In this document: positions 1 to 10,612 of the stretch, one piece after another
How the letters are laid out: each line of letters starts with the position of its first letter
Numbering within the stretch: position 1 is the stretch's first letter
NCBI GenBank assembly: GCA_023213395.1
Contig: CM041465.1
Location: forward strand, 179,559,741 to 179,623,740
Direction of reading: 5' to 3'
Source: Cycas panzhihuaensis
Taxonomy: Eukaryota; Cycadophyta
Length of the DNA stretch: 64,000 nucleotides
Program-made: the position numbers and the translations under genes
Notes under the pieces: model-generated
What the model was told of the DNA's origin: nothing
Databases searched by the model: none
What the model saw: the letters and a program-made list of their open reading frames with translations, nothing else

Positions 1-2363
1 AGGACAGGGAAACCTCGTGCGTTACGGCTTCTCAAGGTAATGAGAAGGCAACGGGAGGGCAACAAAATCAACGTGCAATAGGTGTGAAGTAAAGTGTGGT
101 TGAGGGGTACAACGTAAACGGGTCTTCTATTCCTATGTTATGCAAAGTAAAAGAAACGGTGCAAGAAAGTAAATGTAAAATAAAAGACTATTTCCCTTTT
201 TCCTCTATGTTTCTTTATCTTTTACTTATCAAGTATGTACAAAAAAGCAAGAATGATATAAAAGGGGAAAAAATAAAGGAAACGTGAGGAATACCTGGGT
301 CCGGCGGTTGAGGTCAAAGTGCAGTTGATCTCGCGTTGTTTTCGCTCCCTCCTTCTCCTTTCTCCATGCACGCGACGTCGATTGACGGTGATAAGGGGGT
401 TCACTTACCTCCCCGTGAGCATGCGAAATCAAATGAAATGAAAGGACGAAAAGGAAACGCAAAACTAAAGGAGGGAAAGTACCATGGGTGAGCTAGCCAA
501 GAATGGGTTCGCTCCACGCGCTACCTCCACCAATGCGATCCTGCAAGAGAACACAAAGAGTACCTTCCTCTCGAGGGAGAGGCTACAAAATATACAAGGA
601 CATATATGTGTATGAACTGCAAACTGAAATCAACTTAGCTAATCAAACTAAGCTATATGTCAAAATGTAGCAAAACGGAAACGAGAGCATATGAGGTACT
701 CCTACGCTACCAAGTGCCAACAAACACACGAAGTGGAACTGAGTATAGCCTCGAGATGGCTAACTCACCCACGAGAGGTCTCCAAAGGGGCCCGGGAAAG
801 GAATGCCAGGTGGTGATAAAGGTGGACGCGAGTTGTCTCAAAACTGGTCTGGACACCCTGACACAATCTCCTAAACTCCTTCAACCCGTTCCTCGTGATG
901 TGTATGGTAAGGGGAAGAGGACAAGGGACGGAACCCTTGGAGAGAAGGACGGCAATGGGGGACAAAACCTCACCTATCTCCCTCAAATCCTCGTGTATGC
1001 TCCCTCACTCTAGCTGACTGAGGAAAAAATGGAAGAAGACTTGGAGAAAATGAGGAAGTCCAAAGAGAAACCGGAAAATGGATTCAGTCAAGGTGGCACT
1101 AAGGGGCGGTATGGCCAATGGTAGCTACTTTCATTCAAGGAGTAAAAGCAAGGGGAAAGAAGAGGTAGAATGCTTGACAATAAATATAAGAGACATGCAA
1201 GTATGTCCAAGGGATTTGCAAGCAAAAAGCAAAGGAAATACAAGTAAAAGGAAGAAGAAATACAAGAAAATACAAAAAAAAGCAAGTAAAGCTAAGGGGT
1301 ACCTTGTGTAGAGAGGTCATGCACGCCTCATACCACTAGGGACAGTAGTAATAGAGGTCAAATGAAGACTGATCATGAGTGCTCCCAACTGCAAAGTAGA
1401 TGGAAGAAGCCCTTTGTGAAGTTGGGGATGTGAAGCAAGTCTTTGGGGCAACTTCTTGGTTGAAGAAGTCCCTTGAATCTTTGTGTAGTTGCAAGAGGAA
1501 GAGAGCTGGTTGTGGAGAGTAGTAAGGGGCAGTAATGGCCCTGCAAAATCCACTGGTGGCAGCCTTGTCCTTCCTCCTCAGTTTTTGTGCCTGAACTTCT
1601 TTGATTTCTGTGTCTTCTCTTGTCTTTTTTGGAGAGCTTTTCTTTAGAAAACTTAGAAAAATGAGCTCAAGAATTATGCAAATGAGTAAAAAAAATCATT
1701 TTATGTCTTGTTCACAGCAAGTGAACGTTAGCACCGGGCGCCCAATTGTCTGACGAGCCACGCCAGCCTGAAAAACGCAGAACTGTTCGTGGTTCTCTTT
1801 TAAATTTAGAATATCATGCAGCAAATTCTGCATCACCGCAAATCTGGTACCACTTAGTTTACCACCAGACGTCACCAAATTTAAAAAAAGAAAAATGAAA
1901 ACAAAATCAAGCTTTTAAGGTAAGAACATGGACTAAACATGAATTACATCAGCTGGGGGAAGGCCCAAGCAGTGGGCAAATATCCAGAATGATGTAAAGA
2001 GCCCTAACTAAGGGTTAAACTAGACTTAGGAAGGACTGCAACATAAATGACATGTTGTAACAAGAACAAACAAGCTGGCAGAAATAATCCCGAGAAACTG
2101 TGGAGACATCGTGAGTGGTTGTAGGCCATACTGGGTGTCGCATTCATTGAGGAATGCCCCCGCTGTGAGTCATCATAGGCTGAAGGCGTGCCATTAGGCA
2201 CATGCATTATGAGCAAGCAGACAAACAAATGCATATAGACAGGCATATGTCAATCAAACTACTCTAAACCACCTTAATTAACGTAGGTAAGAAAAGTAAG
2301 AACGTATACCTGAACAAACCTGTGTCGATGCGTCTTGAGTCCATTCCCAATAGCTGGGAAACA
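1..2363 (-). repeat. E1 3' LTR (left copy, truncated by window)
   Basis: This aligns almost base for base with 6651-9008, with a few substitutions and short indels. It ends in GGGAAACA, the same terminus as the other LTRs here. For a minus-strand element the left copy is the 3' LTR. ORFs in it (for example 657-1013) have no recognisable product and are not conserved in frame with the second copy. Confidence 0.88.
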
Positions 2364-2439
2364 TCGCCTCGGCGCAGAGCCTCACCGCCAAGCGTAATGT
2401 GATGGCGAATGCTGACAATCAAGAAACATGAGTAGCACA

Positions 2440-2511
<72 letters not shown>

Positions 2512-2774
2512 TAATCAAGAGCAGCACGTGATCCAAGGGTGTAGGCAAGTGTCATGGCGGAACGTGTGGACAGGCGAGACGGACACGAGGACAACGTAGA
2601 GGCTGCCTGCATGTCGTCTAAACATCGACCTGAAATTAAAATAAGCAGTAAAACGAGATGCCCTCCCATTGCCAAGGTGCAACGTGAAGTAAGAGGGCAT
2701 CCAACAAAGTAGAGCAGGTACATCTAACTAACTACGACTGGAGGCTTGGGCACGGGCTGGCCAGGCAAGCCTCA
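2364..2774 (-). other. E1 3' untranslated zone next to the 3' LTR
   Basis: The stretch starts with the block that also follows the left LTRs of E3 (39326) and E4 (57783), sharing an AGAGCCTC core. In these elements this is the polypurine-tract side of the 3' LTR. I see no gene. It contains the AT microsatellite at 2443-2509. Confidence 0.6.
2443..2509. repeat. (AT)n microsatellite, about 33 units
   Basis: An uninterrupted AT dinucleotide run inside the E1 3' untranslated zone. The matching positions in E3 (about 39410-39425) and E4 (about 57868-57880) have only a short GATATATAA-like stretch, so the run expanded in E1 or its recent ancestor. It produces spurious Tyr-Ile repeat ORFs on the minus strand. 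Confidence 0.95.
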
Positions 2775-2862
2775 GGGGCGGTCATCAAGAAGAGGGAGGC
2801 GACGCTCAAGGATGAGGCAGACGAGGTCAGGCCTCGGCATGGGGTGCCTTGGGATATGCTGA
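2775..2862 (-). pseudogene. C-terminal scrap of the archaeal-type RNase H (aRNH) of E1
   Basis: Read on the minus strand, this encodes a tail (LILERRLPLL and flanks) matching the end of the aRNH domain in E3 (39738-39935) and E4 (58202-58633). The rest of aRNH and the whole antisense cassette are gone. Sequence resumes at about 2863 with the block found at about 43500 in E3, so one deletion of roughly 3.6 kb removed everything between. Confidence 0.65.
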
Positions 2863-3590
2863 ATATGTAGATTTTGTAAATATGTAGATGCATGTGTTTC
2901 CTTCCATGTATGGCCATATGTCTAACAGGAGCACACACATCCACCATAAGCAAAGGTGATCGAGAGGTGTGAGGTTAGAAATAGAGTGACATACACGTCC
3001 ACGGGGGAGCATAGCGGAATATGCAAAGGAAACAACAGGCAGGAGAAGGGAGTGACGATACTCCACATCGTCATCCTAGCTGGGGGATGCCTAAATAGGA
3101 GGACAAAGGTTCCCAAGAGCACATGGGAACGCAGGTTCCACGAGAGGAACCGGAAGAAGAAATGAGAATCCATCTTAAATTGCCATTCTACCCGTGGTTG
3201 GGAGGAATGGGAACGATTTAAGAGGGTAGTTTAGGCTCGTTTCGGAGCAAGAATCCATCTTAAATTGCCATTCAGCCCGTGGTTGGGAGGAATGGAAACA
3301 ATTTAAAATGGTAGTTTAGGCTCGCCGGAGCAAGAATCCATCTTAAATTGCCATTCAACCCGTGGTTGGGAGGAATGGAAACAATTTAAAATGGTAGTTT
3401 AAGCTCATTTCGGAGCAAGAAGAGAGGAAGAGGTGTGCTTAGACCCCATAAAGGTAGGGGTCGTCACACGTAGGGTAGGAGATAGGTGATGCGTAGTAGG
3501 CCCAGTGTGGCCAGCCTACCAAAGAAACTTGTTATGGTCCGAATCAGATGAGTGCAACGGACCTGGCACACGACGGATCGTGTGGCAAGG
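2863..3590 (-). other. E1 pol-to-3' spacer, no gene
   Basis: 2863-3165 matches the spacer between the antisense cassette and the integrase stop in E3 (about 43500-43795) and E4 (about 61905-62200). It is followed by the 85-bp triplication. From 3421 the sequence leaves the E3/E4 layout, because integrase should follow and does not. 3421-3590 holds nothing I recognise. Confidence 0.5.
3166..3420. repeat. Three tandem copies of an 83-85 bp unit
   Basis: Units begin with GAATCCATCTTAAATTGCC at about 3166, 3251 and 3334 and end near TTTCGGAGCAAGA. E3 (43796-43880) and E4 (about 62205-62300) have one diverged copy at the same place, just after the end of integrase. The triplication is therefore specific to E1 among the copies seen here. 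Confidence 0.9.
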
Positions 3591-6287
3591 TTACATACGA
3601 GTAAGAGTGGCTCTAGTCTGAGGTAAGGATCTAGAGCGCGAAGAAGAAGTGCTTCTACGAGTGGCTCGTCGACGTGGGCGCCTACGTGGGACCGCCGGAG
3701 GCCGAGAAGGTAAAATGAATGGTCGGTTTAGGACCGGTGACGGAGCCAATGTAGAATGAGGAAGAGCGGGAATATCTAATCGAGATATTCCCCTAGGTGC
3801 TTGCGAAACTAGGGTGACACATCGAGGAGAGGGCCCATAACCCTCGCTATCCGAATCAGAATCACCCGTGACGGGTAAGCAATCGTAACCACCTACTCCA
3901 ATAGGGGCAAACCTAACTAGGTTTGGCTCATGACATGGCATAGGGTCCGACTGATGAAGGCCGGTCTCCTGAAACAAAGGTCCCACGGAAGGGGTAGCCT
4001 CCTCAGGATCACTATCTTCATCATCGAAAACAAATTTAACAAGTCGGATGAGAGGTGTGAGACTAAGATAGGCTCACGCGCGACAACTTTAACTTGTCCT
4101 TCATGGAAAAATTTAAGTTGCCCCCATTGCGGAGTGACATTCCCATCCGTCGAGCCATGGTCACCAACAAGAGGTTGTACTCCACATCGACGCCGAGTAC
4201 AAAGAACTCGACAAAATGCTTTTCCCTCCTAAGGTGAGGGATGGGAGATCGCCCCAGAGGGGACTTCGCAGTCCCATCATACCCTTAGCATTTCCAAGGG
4301 ACAAACTCAAGAGCTACTATGCCTAGCTCCTTGAGCATACGCCAGCATATGTTAACCGAGGAGCCATTGTCTACAATGGTCCTCTTTATGATACAATCAA
4401 GAGTGTCAATGGTAATAACGAACGAGTAATGCAAAAGCTTCTCCCGCTTGCTGGGAGATGGGAGATCTCTGGGATCAAATGAGATGACAGGTGGCCCATG
4501 AGAGGTAGCACCTATCGCGTGGACGGAAGCATCTTGTTGGCCAGGAGCTTCAAGAAGAAGAGCACGCTCGGGGTAGCTTCTCAAGACGCCCATCAAAGAC
4601 ATTCCTACGGTGTAGAGCTCGTCAACGATAGAAAAGGGCTTACCCTTCCTCGTGGGTTGGGTAAGGGCCCTTCTAAAGTCAAATCTCACCGGTGGACGGA
4701 ATAGTCTTGGGAAGCGCAGAATCTCCGAAGGAACCGCCCTAAGAAGATCGTGGTGAGATGTGGATGAAGAGGCACCTACGCCTCTTTAGCGCCTGGGACC
4801 AAAGTTAAGGCATATAATCTGAGTGGTCTCAAGTAATTGGACAACCTTCTTTCCTCAGAAGCGGACCGTGAAGGTGATGGAGCACGGCCGTGGGAGCGCC
4901 AAGGAAGATGACCTTCGCACACCCTTCCCTCTACCATGCGAAGGGCGAGAATCGGGGGACCTATCCCGATTCCGACTGTATCTTTGTTGAACATCGCGAC
5001 CACGTTCCCCATGTTTGGGGAAAGGGTCTCTATGAATGGACTGATCGAGGTTAGGCCTCGATGTCTGCCTAGGGGACGAGTCGCGCGGTGGGGCGTCGCG
5101 TGGGTGAAGCTGCGTACATGCTCGGTTGGGTCTTGCGACGAAGTCCTGTCGAATTTGGGAACTTCAGGAGGGTCAGGCAGTAGGTTAGTCCTTAGCGCCT
5201 CAATAGACAATGGCGTCGACCTATAGTCCACGAAAGGACGTGTCCTTGCTTGGGGGTGGTAAACCCATCCCTCCTTGGGAAAAGGCCCCTTATTGGAAAG
5301 GGGCCGGTAAAAGCTCGAAAGAGGTACGCCTCCTTGCGACGCAAAGAATGGGAGTTGACCGGACGACTAAACGGAGGATGAGGGACCGGGTTTTGCCCAT
5401 ATGGGCCACCCATAGGTGGCGCAACCCCATATGGGTGCAACAGGTCCACCCCATAAACAGGGAGATGGCTTCCCTTGCCTTGCCCCCAAGGTTGAGCAGT
5501 GTAACCTAGGGGCACGTAAAGAGAAGAACTACCCATCGGGTTTTGGACATATATAGGAGTGGGTCCTACATGGCTAACGGCAGCGGCATTAGTAGGACCA
5601 CGAGGCTTACTAGGGAACACATGTGTCACGTTCGGAGGTGGCGCGTACGTTTGGCTAGGGCATGGCATGCTAACCACGAGTTGAGGGAAGGACACACCAC
5701 GAACGGGCCCTGAGGAAGTAGGACCACGGTTGGAAATAGGTGGCGCAACACTTGCCTTGGGAGCCGGGGTAGACACGGCATAGGACGTGTGTGCGCGGGT
5801 AGGAGCGTCGATCGTTGTAGATGACGTAGGCATGGACGAAGAAGATGCTATGTTACGCAGCATTTCTGCAAACCATCTAGGATGCTACGGTGGCGGCGCC
5901 GAAGCACTCGCTAAGCGCCGACCGGCTTACGGGAGGGGTATCCTCGTAGCCACGAGGTCGAAGGGGCTTCAGTAGGGGATCCTTCGGCGCCTTGTAAGGC
6001 TCGCCAAAGGGGTGACGAGTCTCATGAGGGTCTCGAATCTTCCGCCGCTTGAGCGAAGGTCGAAAGTCATCCGTGGAAATGGTCATCTGGTAGTAGATGG
6101 AATCATCGCCTCCGGGCGGATTCCGAACAGAAGGGAACTCTTGAGTTCCTGAAGCCATGGGACGATAGGCCCAATCGGACGGGTAACCTTCCATTGTCGA
6201 ATCAGGGTTCGACGACGGAGGGGAACGAGACGATTGGTCTTCTAACAACGGTGGCAAGCCTCGCAAGCGACGCGAGAAACGTCGCAT
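3591..6287 (-). pseudogene. E1 gag-protease remnant, internally deleted
   Basis: Gag starts at the ATG at 6287 (MRRFSRRLRG), about 160 nt downstream of the PBS; the same start is recognisable in E2 (13192) and E3 (50589). The N-terminal Ser/Pro-rich region (5192-6287) is present in two frames. Near 5105-5120 the frame jumps from the N-terminal edge of the capsid domain directly to the region after the zinc knuckle, so about 800 bp present in E2 (about 11130-11950) are lost. The retropepsin motif DNGSS is at 4358-4372 with the upstream FDFRRALTQPT block at 4600-4690. The post-protease linker (FAPIGVGGYD) lies in 3591-3986. Nothing of RT follows. Frameshifts separate the pieces. Confidence 0.8.
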
Positions 6288-6447
6288 GCAACGCCTTTGC
6301 GAGCGTCGTTAGGAGAACGGAAAGGAAAGGCGGGAAAGTAATGCAAACACGTTGGGGGCTGCCCAACTGAAAACACAGGATACGAACCTACCTAGAGGCA
6401 AGAACACCAACAAGGAGGGGAAGCGGATTTAGCTTCCTTACTGGCAG

Positions 6448-6465
6448 TCCCCAGTATGGTCGCCA
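6448..6465 (-). other. E1 primer-binding site
   Basis: On the minus strand the LTR is followed after one base by TGGCGACCATACTGGGGA. It begins TGG, complementary to the CCA tRNA end, but is not the initiator-Met type. From memory it resembles the arginine-tRNA type sites of Ogre/Tat elements. The same 18-mer occurs in E3 and, with two changes, in E2. Confidence 0.75.
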
Positions 6466-6466
6466 G

Positions 6467-9008
6467 TGAAACGCTCTCCGCGGGGCGGTGATCCTACGTC
6501 TAGCAAAGGGATACAAAACACCACACTGACTGGGCTAGGCAGCGAGGATCTCACCGCAGACGCCCGTGCGCCGAGCGGGTTCGGGGATCGCAAGGTGCCC
6601 GTTGCTTCTAGTAGCCGCAATACGAGGCCTTCCTACCCTTCTGGATGGCCGGAAGGAGAGGGAACTCGTGCGCTGCGCTTCTCAAGGTAATGAGAAGGCA
6701 ACGAGAGGGCAACAAAATCAACGTGCAACAGGTGTGAAGTAAAGTGTGGTTGAGGGGTACAACGTAAACGGGTCTTCTATTCCTATGTTATGCAAAGTAA
6801 AAGAAACGGTGCAAGAAAGTAAATGTAAAATAAAAGACTATTTCCCTTTTTCCTTTATGTTTTCTTATCTTTTACTTATCAAGTATGTACAAAAAAGCAA
6901 GAATGATATAAAAGGGGAAAAAATAAAGGAAACGCGAGGAATACCTGGGTCTGGCGGTTGAGGTCAAAGTGCAGTTGATCTCGCGTTGTTTTCGCTCCCT
7001 CCTTCTCCTTTCTCCACGCACGCGACGTCGATTGACGGTGATAAGGGGGTTCACTTACCTCCCCGTGAGCATGCGAAATTAAATGAAATGAAAGGACGAA
7101 AAGGAAACGCAAAACTAAAGGAGGGAAAGTACCATGGGTGAGCTAGCTGGCAATGGGTTCGCTCCATGCGCTACCTCCACCAATGCAATCCTGCAAGAGA
7201 ACACAAAGAGTACCTTCCTCTCGAGGGAGAGGCTACAAAATATACAAGGAGATATATGTGTATGAACTGCAAACTGAAATCAACTTAGGCAATCAAACTA
7301 AGCTATATGTCAAAATGTAGCAAAATGGAAACGAGAGCATATGAGGTACTCCTACGCTACCAAGTGCCAATAAACACATGAAGTGGAACTGAGTATAGCC
7401 TCGGGATGGCTAACTCACCCACGAGAGGTCTCCAAAGGGGCCCGGGAAAGGAATGCCGGGTGGTGACAAAGGTGGACGCGAGTTGTCTCAAACCGGCCCC
7501 GACACCCCGACACAATCTCCTAATCTCCTTCAACCTGGTCCTCGTGACAAGTGTATGGTAAGGGGAAGAGGACAAGGACGGAACCCTTGGAGAGAAGGAC
7601 AGAATGGGGACGGAACCCCACCTATCTCCCTCAAATCCTCGTGTATGCTCCCTCACTCTAGCTGACTGAGGAAAAAATGGAAGAAGACTTGGAGAAAATG
7701 AGGAAGTCCAAAGAGAAAACCGGAAAATGGATTCGTCAAGGTGGCACTAAGGGACTACTTATGGCCAATGGTAGCTACTTTCATTCAAGGAGTAAAAGCA
7801 AGGGGAAAGAAGAGGTAGAATGCTTGACAATAAATATAAGAGACATGCAAGTATGTCCAAGGGGTTTGCAAGCAAAAAATAAAGGAAATACAAGTAAAAG
7901 GAAGAAGAAATGCAAGAAAATACAAAAAAAGCAAGTAAAGCTAAGGGGTACCTTGTGTAGAGAGGTCATGCATGCCTCCTACCACTAGGGACGAGTAATA
8001 GAGGTCAAATGAAGATCGATCATGAGTGCTCCCAGCTGCAAAGTAGATGGAAGAAGCCCTTTATGAAGTTGGGGATGTGAAGCAAGTCTTTGGGGCAACT
8101 TCTTGGTTGAAGAAGTCCCTTGAATCTTTGTGTAGTTACAAGAGGAAGAGAGTCGGTTGTGGAGAGTAGTAAGGCAAGAATGGCCTGTAAAATCCACCGT
8201 GGCAGCCTTGTCCTTCCTCCTCAGTTGCTGTGCCTGAACTTCTTTGATTTCTGTGTCTTCTCTTGTCTTTTGTGGAGAGCTTTTCTTTAGAAAACTTAGA
8301 AAAATGAGCTCAAGAATGATGCAAATGAGTAAAAAAAATCATTTTATGTCTTGTTCACAAGTGAACGTTGGGGCACCGGGCGCCTCCAATCGTCGAGCCA
8401 CGCGGCGGTTCTTGAAAAACGTGGAAGCTGTCAGTGGTTCTCTTTAAATTTCAAGCATCAAAGGCAAATTTCATGCAGATCACAAGAATTGGTGGTACCG
8501 CTTAGTTTACCGCAGTATCAGCCTGAAATTTAAAAAAAGAAAAATGAAAGAAAAATCAAGCTTTTAAGGTAAGAACATGGACTAAACATGAATTACATCA
8601 TCTGGGGGAAGGCCCAGGCAGTGGGCAAATATCCAGAATGATGCAAAGAGCCCTAACTAAGGGTTAAACCAGGCTCAGGAAGGACTGCAACATAAACGAC
8701 ATGCTGTAACAAGAACAAACAAGCTGGCAGAAATAATCCTGACAAACTGTGGAGACATCGTGAGTGGTTGTAGGCCATACGGGGTGTCGCATTCGTTGAG
8801 GAATGCCCATTGTGAGTCATTATAGTCAAGGCGTGCCATTAGGCACATGCATTATGAGCAAGCAGACAAACAAATGCATATAGATAGGCATATGTCAATC
8901 AAACTACTCTAAACCACCTTAATTAACGTAGGTAAGAAAAGTAAGAACATATACCTGAACAAACCTGTGTCAATGCGTCTCGAGTCCATTCCCAATAGCT
9001 GGGAAACA
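6467..9008 (-). repeat. E1 5' LTR (right copy), 2542 bp
   Basis: Bounded by TG at 6467 next to the PBS and CA at 9008 next to foreign RT sequence. It matches the left LTR throughout. It contains an inverted repeat (arms 8443-8453 and 8524-8534) enclosing a GGTACCGC motif, at the place where the other LTRs carry their own hairpin. No convincing promoter or polyadenylation signal could be assigned by eye. Confidence 0.9.
8443..8534. repeat. Inverted repeat in E1 LTR
   Basis: Arms TTTAAATTTCA (8443-8453) and TGAAATTTAAA (8524-8534) are perfectly complementary and enclose a GGTACCGC...TTTACCGC motif. The left LTR copy keeps a shorter version near 1800-1890. See the LTR hairpin finding. Confidence 0.6.
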
Positions 9009-9309
9009 ATACCCACTTGGGGTAATTGATGGAAGAGATAAGTCATGCATCCAAGAGCTTTTTAACCTCCATCTTGACGGTGGCTGAAAGTTTAGGATGG
9101 AGAGGACACTACTTCTGGCACACAGGGCGAGCACCAGGAATAGTCGTGAGGTTGTGCATGACGATGGAGGGGTCGATTCCCTTTATGTCAGAACAGTCCC
9201 ATGCGAACACATCCCAAAATTCCTAGAATAGAAGGGAGTATTCCCTTACTTCATCAGGAGTGCATTCCGCCCCTACCTTAATGATCTTGCCTGGGGCGAG
9301 GACTATATC
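9009..9309 (-). pseudogene. E2 reverse transcriptase, N-terminal part only
   Basis: The minus-strand translation matches the E3 segment just before its RT palm: the KGIDPS...HNLTTIP stretch, then LHPKLSATVKMEV and YPKWV. The domain is cut directly after YPKWV by the E1 LTR, well before the catalytic DD motif. In-frame stops are present. Confidence 0.75.
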
Positions 9310-10174
9310 CTAAGTTGCCCCCATACACATGCCATTCTCCTCCTCGAAATAGAGGGGGGCAAGATCAACAGGAGGAGATGAAACATAGGATGGGATCGGG
9401 TCGGCTAATGTGGACCCAATCGCTAGGATCTTCTGGTGACCAAGCTTATGGTGACTATAAGGCAAGTTAGGCGTGGAGCCTGCTAAGTGCTCCAGCAAAG
9501 CCTCGTCATCTTTGAAGTAGTCCACCCCATGGATGACTTAACTTCGAATGGATGAGGTGCGGGATGGCATAGGAGTAACAGGACCGGGATGACCTGTAAG
9601 CTGCCCAACATCCCTAAGGGACTCTAAGGGAGAGTCAATGAAAGATCCCTCATAAGAAGTAGGAGGGAAACTCTCGATGCTATCACTTGTAGAAGGTGAT
9701 GGAAAGGAAGAGCTAGGGGCCTGACGATCAACGTACACGATGACATGCGACATAAGAAAGTGATCGAGCCCTATGATAAAGGGGATCCTAGGTTGAGACC
9801 TAGAATGAGAAGAACGCCCCTCCATTAGCATAAAGGAAGGAAACCGGGTGAGGAAGATCCTCATCCCCACTATGGAACCTGTCATTGTCCAACATGGTAA
9901 GGTATCCATAGCTTCCGATGCCAATGGGGGCGAAACACATTGAATTAGAAGAAGAAGATGCAGGATCTTCTTCATGACTAGAAGAATTAGGAATACCGAT
10001 TGAGCAGGCTGAGGCATGGTTAGAAGGGCCTTTACTTCCCTTCGTATGGCCATGGCTCACCTGGGTAGAAGGTCTAGTTTGTTTTGTGAGCGGTCGTTCA
10101 CGGAAGACAACTTTCATTTGTCCATTATGGACAAACTTAAGTTGCCCCCAATGGATAGAACACACAGCTCCCAT
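9310..10174 (-). pseudogene. E2 linker between protease and RT
   Basis: Fragments in shifted frames carry MGAVCSIHWGQLKFVHNGQMKV (the end of the protease domain region) near 10174, FAPIGIGSYGYL near 9900, an acidic Ser-rich stretch, and DYFKDDEALLEHLAG near 9525. The last is conserved in E3 (about 46920). This long spacer between retropepsin and RT is a shared trait of the E elements. Its function is unknown. Confidence 0.65.
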
Positions 10175-10179
10175 TTGGT

Positions 10180-10600
10180 CAAGCCATGGTCAACCTAGAA
10201 GGAGGTTGTAATCAACATCTACATCGAGGGTGACGATATCGATAAGGACAGTCTTATCCTCGAGGGTAAGGGGTATCGAGACGGATCCCAAGGGAGTCTT
10301 CTCGCTACCATCGTAACTTTAACATCGCCATGGAACGAGTTCCAAGGCAGAAATACCAAGCTCTTGCATAACACGCAAGGGTATAGCATTCACGGAAGAA
10401 CCGTTGTCTACGATGGTCCTTTGCAATATACAATTTGGCGTATCTATGGTAATCGTGAAAGGGAAGTTCCATTGGCATTCCCTTCCACTGGCTGGGGGAA
10501 GATCTCTAGGATCAAAGGAGATGACGGGTTCACGAGTTTAGGTTGTGCCCAAAGCATGAACAGGCGCGTCATTCAATCATAATGCTTCCAGGAGGAGCAT
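10180..10600 (-). pseudogene. E2 retropepsin-like aspartic protease
   Basis: The catalytic-site motif VDNGSS reads from 10394-10408 on the minus strand, and a flap/C-terminal block of the LLLG-x-PWLD type reads near 10185-10215, with a stop in place of the x residue. This arrangement (IDNGSS then LLGRPWIH-like) is typical of Tat/Ogre proteases. It lies between gag and RT as expected. Confidence 0.7.
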
Positions 10601-10612
10601 TCATTGCTTGGG

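Larger units (their letters stand above)
1..9008 (-). mobile_element. E1: deleted Tat-lineage Ty3/gypsy LTR retrotransposon, nested in E2
   Basis: Two near-identical direct repeats (1-2363 and 6467-9008) flank a short 4.1 kb interior that reads leftward from a primer-binding site at 6448-6465. The interior keeps a gag-protease remnant and a scrap of the 3' RNase H. RT, RNase H and integrase, the antisense cassette and the central part of gag seen in E2/E3 are missing. The right LTR end (9008) abuts RT-coding DNA of E2, so E1 inserted into E2. The left LTR is cut by the window edge; about 185 bp are missing by alignment to the right LTR. The copy cannot be autonomous. The right flanking bases ATACC are the expected target duplication, but the left flank is outside the window. 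Confidence 0.85.

Noticed and set aside
657-1311. ORFs of 60-120 codons in the E1 LTR
   Set aside because: The second LTR copy does not keep the same frames, and no domain is visible.
2264-2723. Minus-strand ORFs with long Tyr-Ile repeats
   Set aside because: They are translations of the AT microsatellite at 2443-2509.
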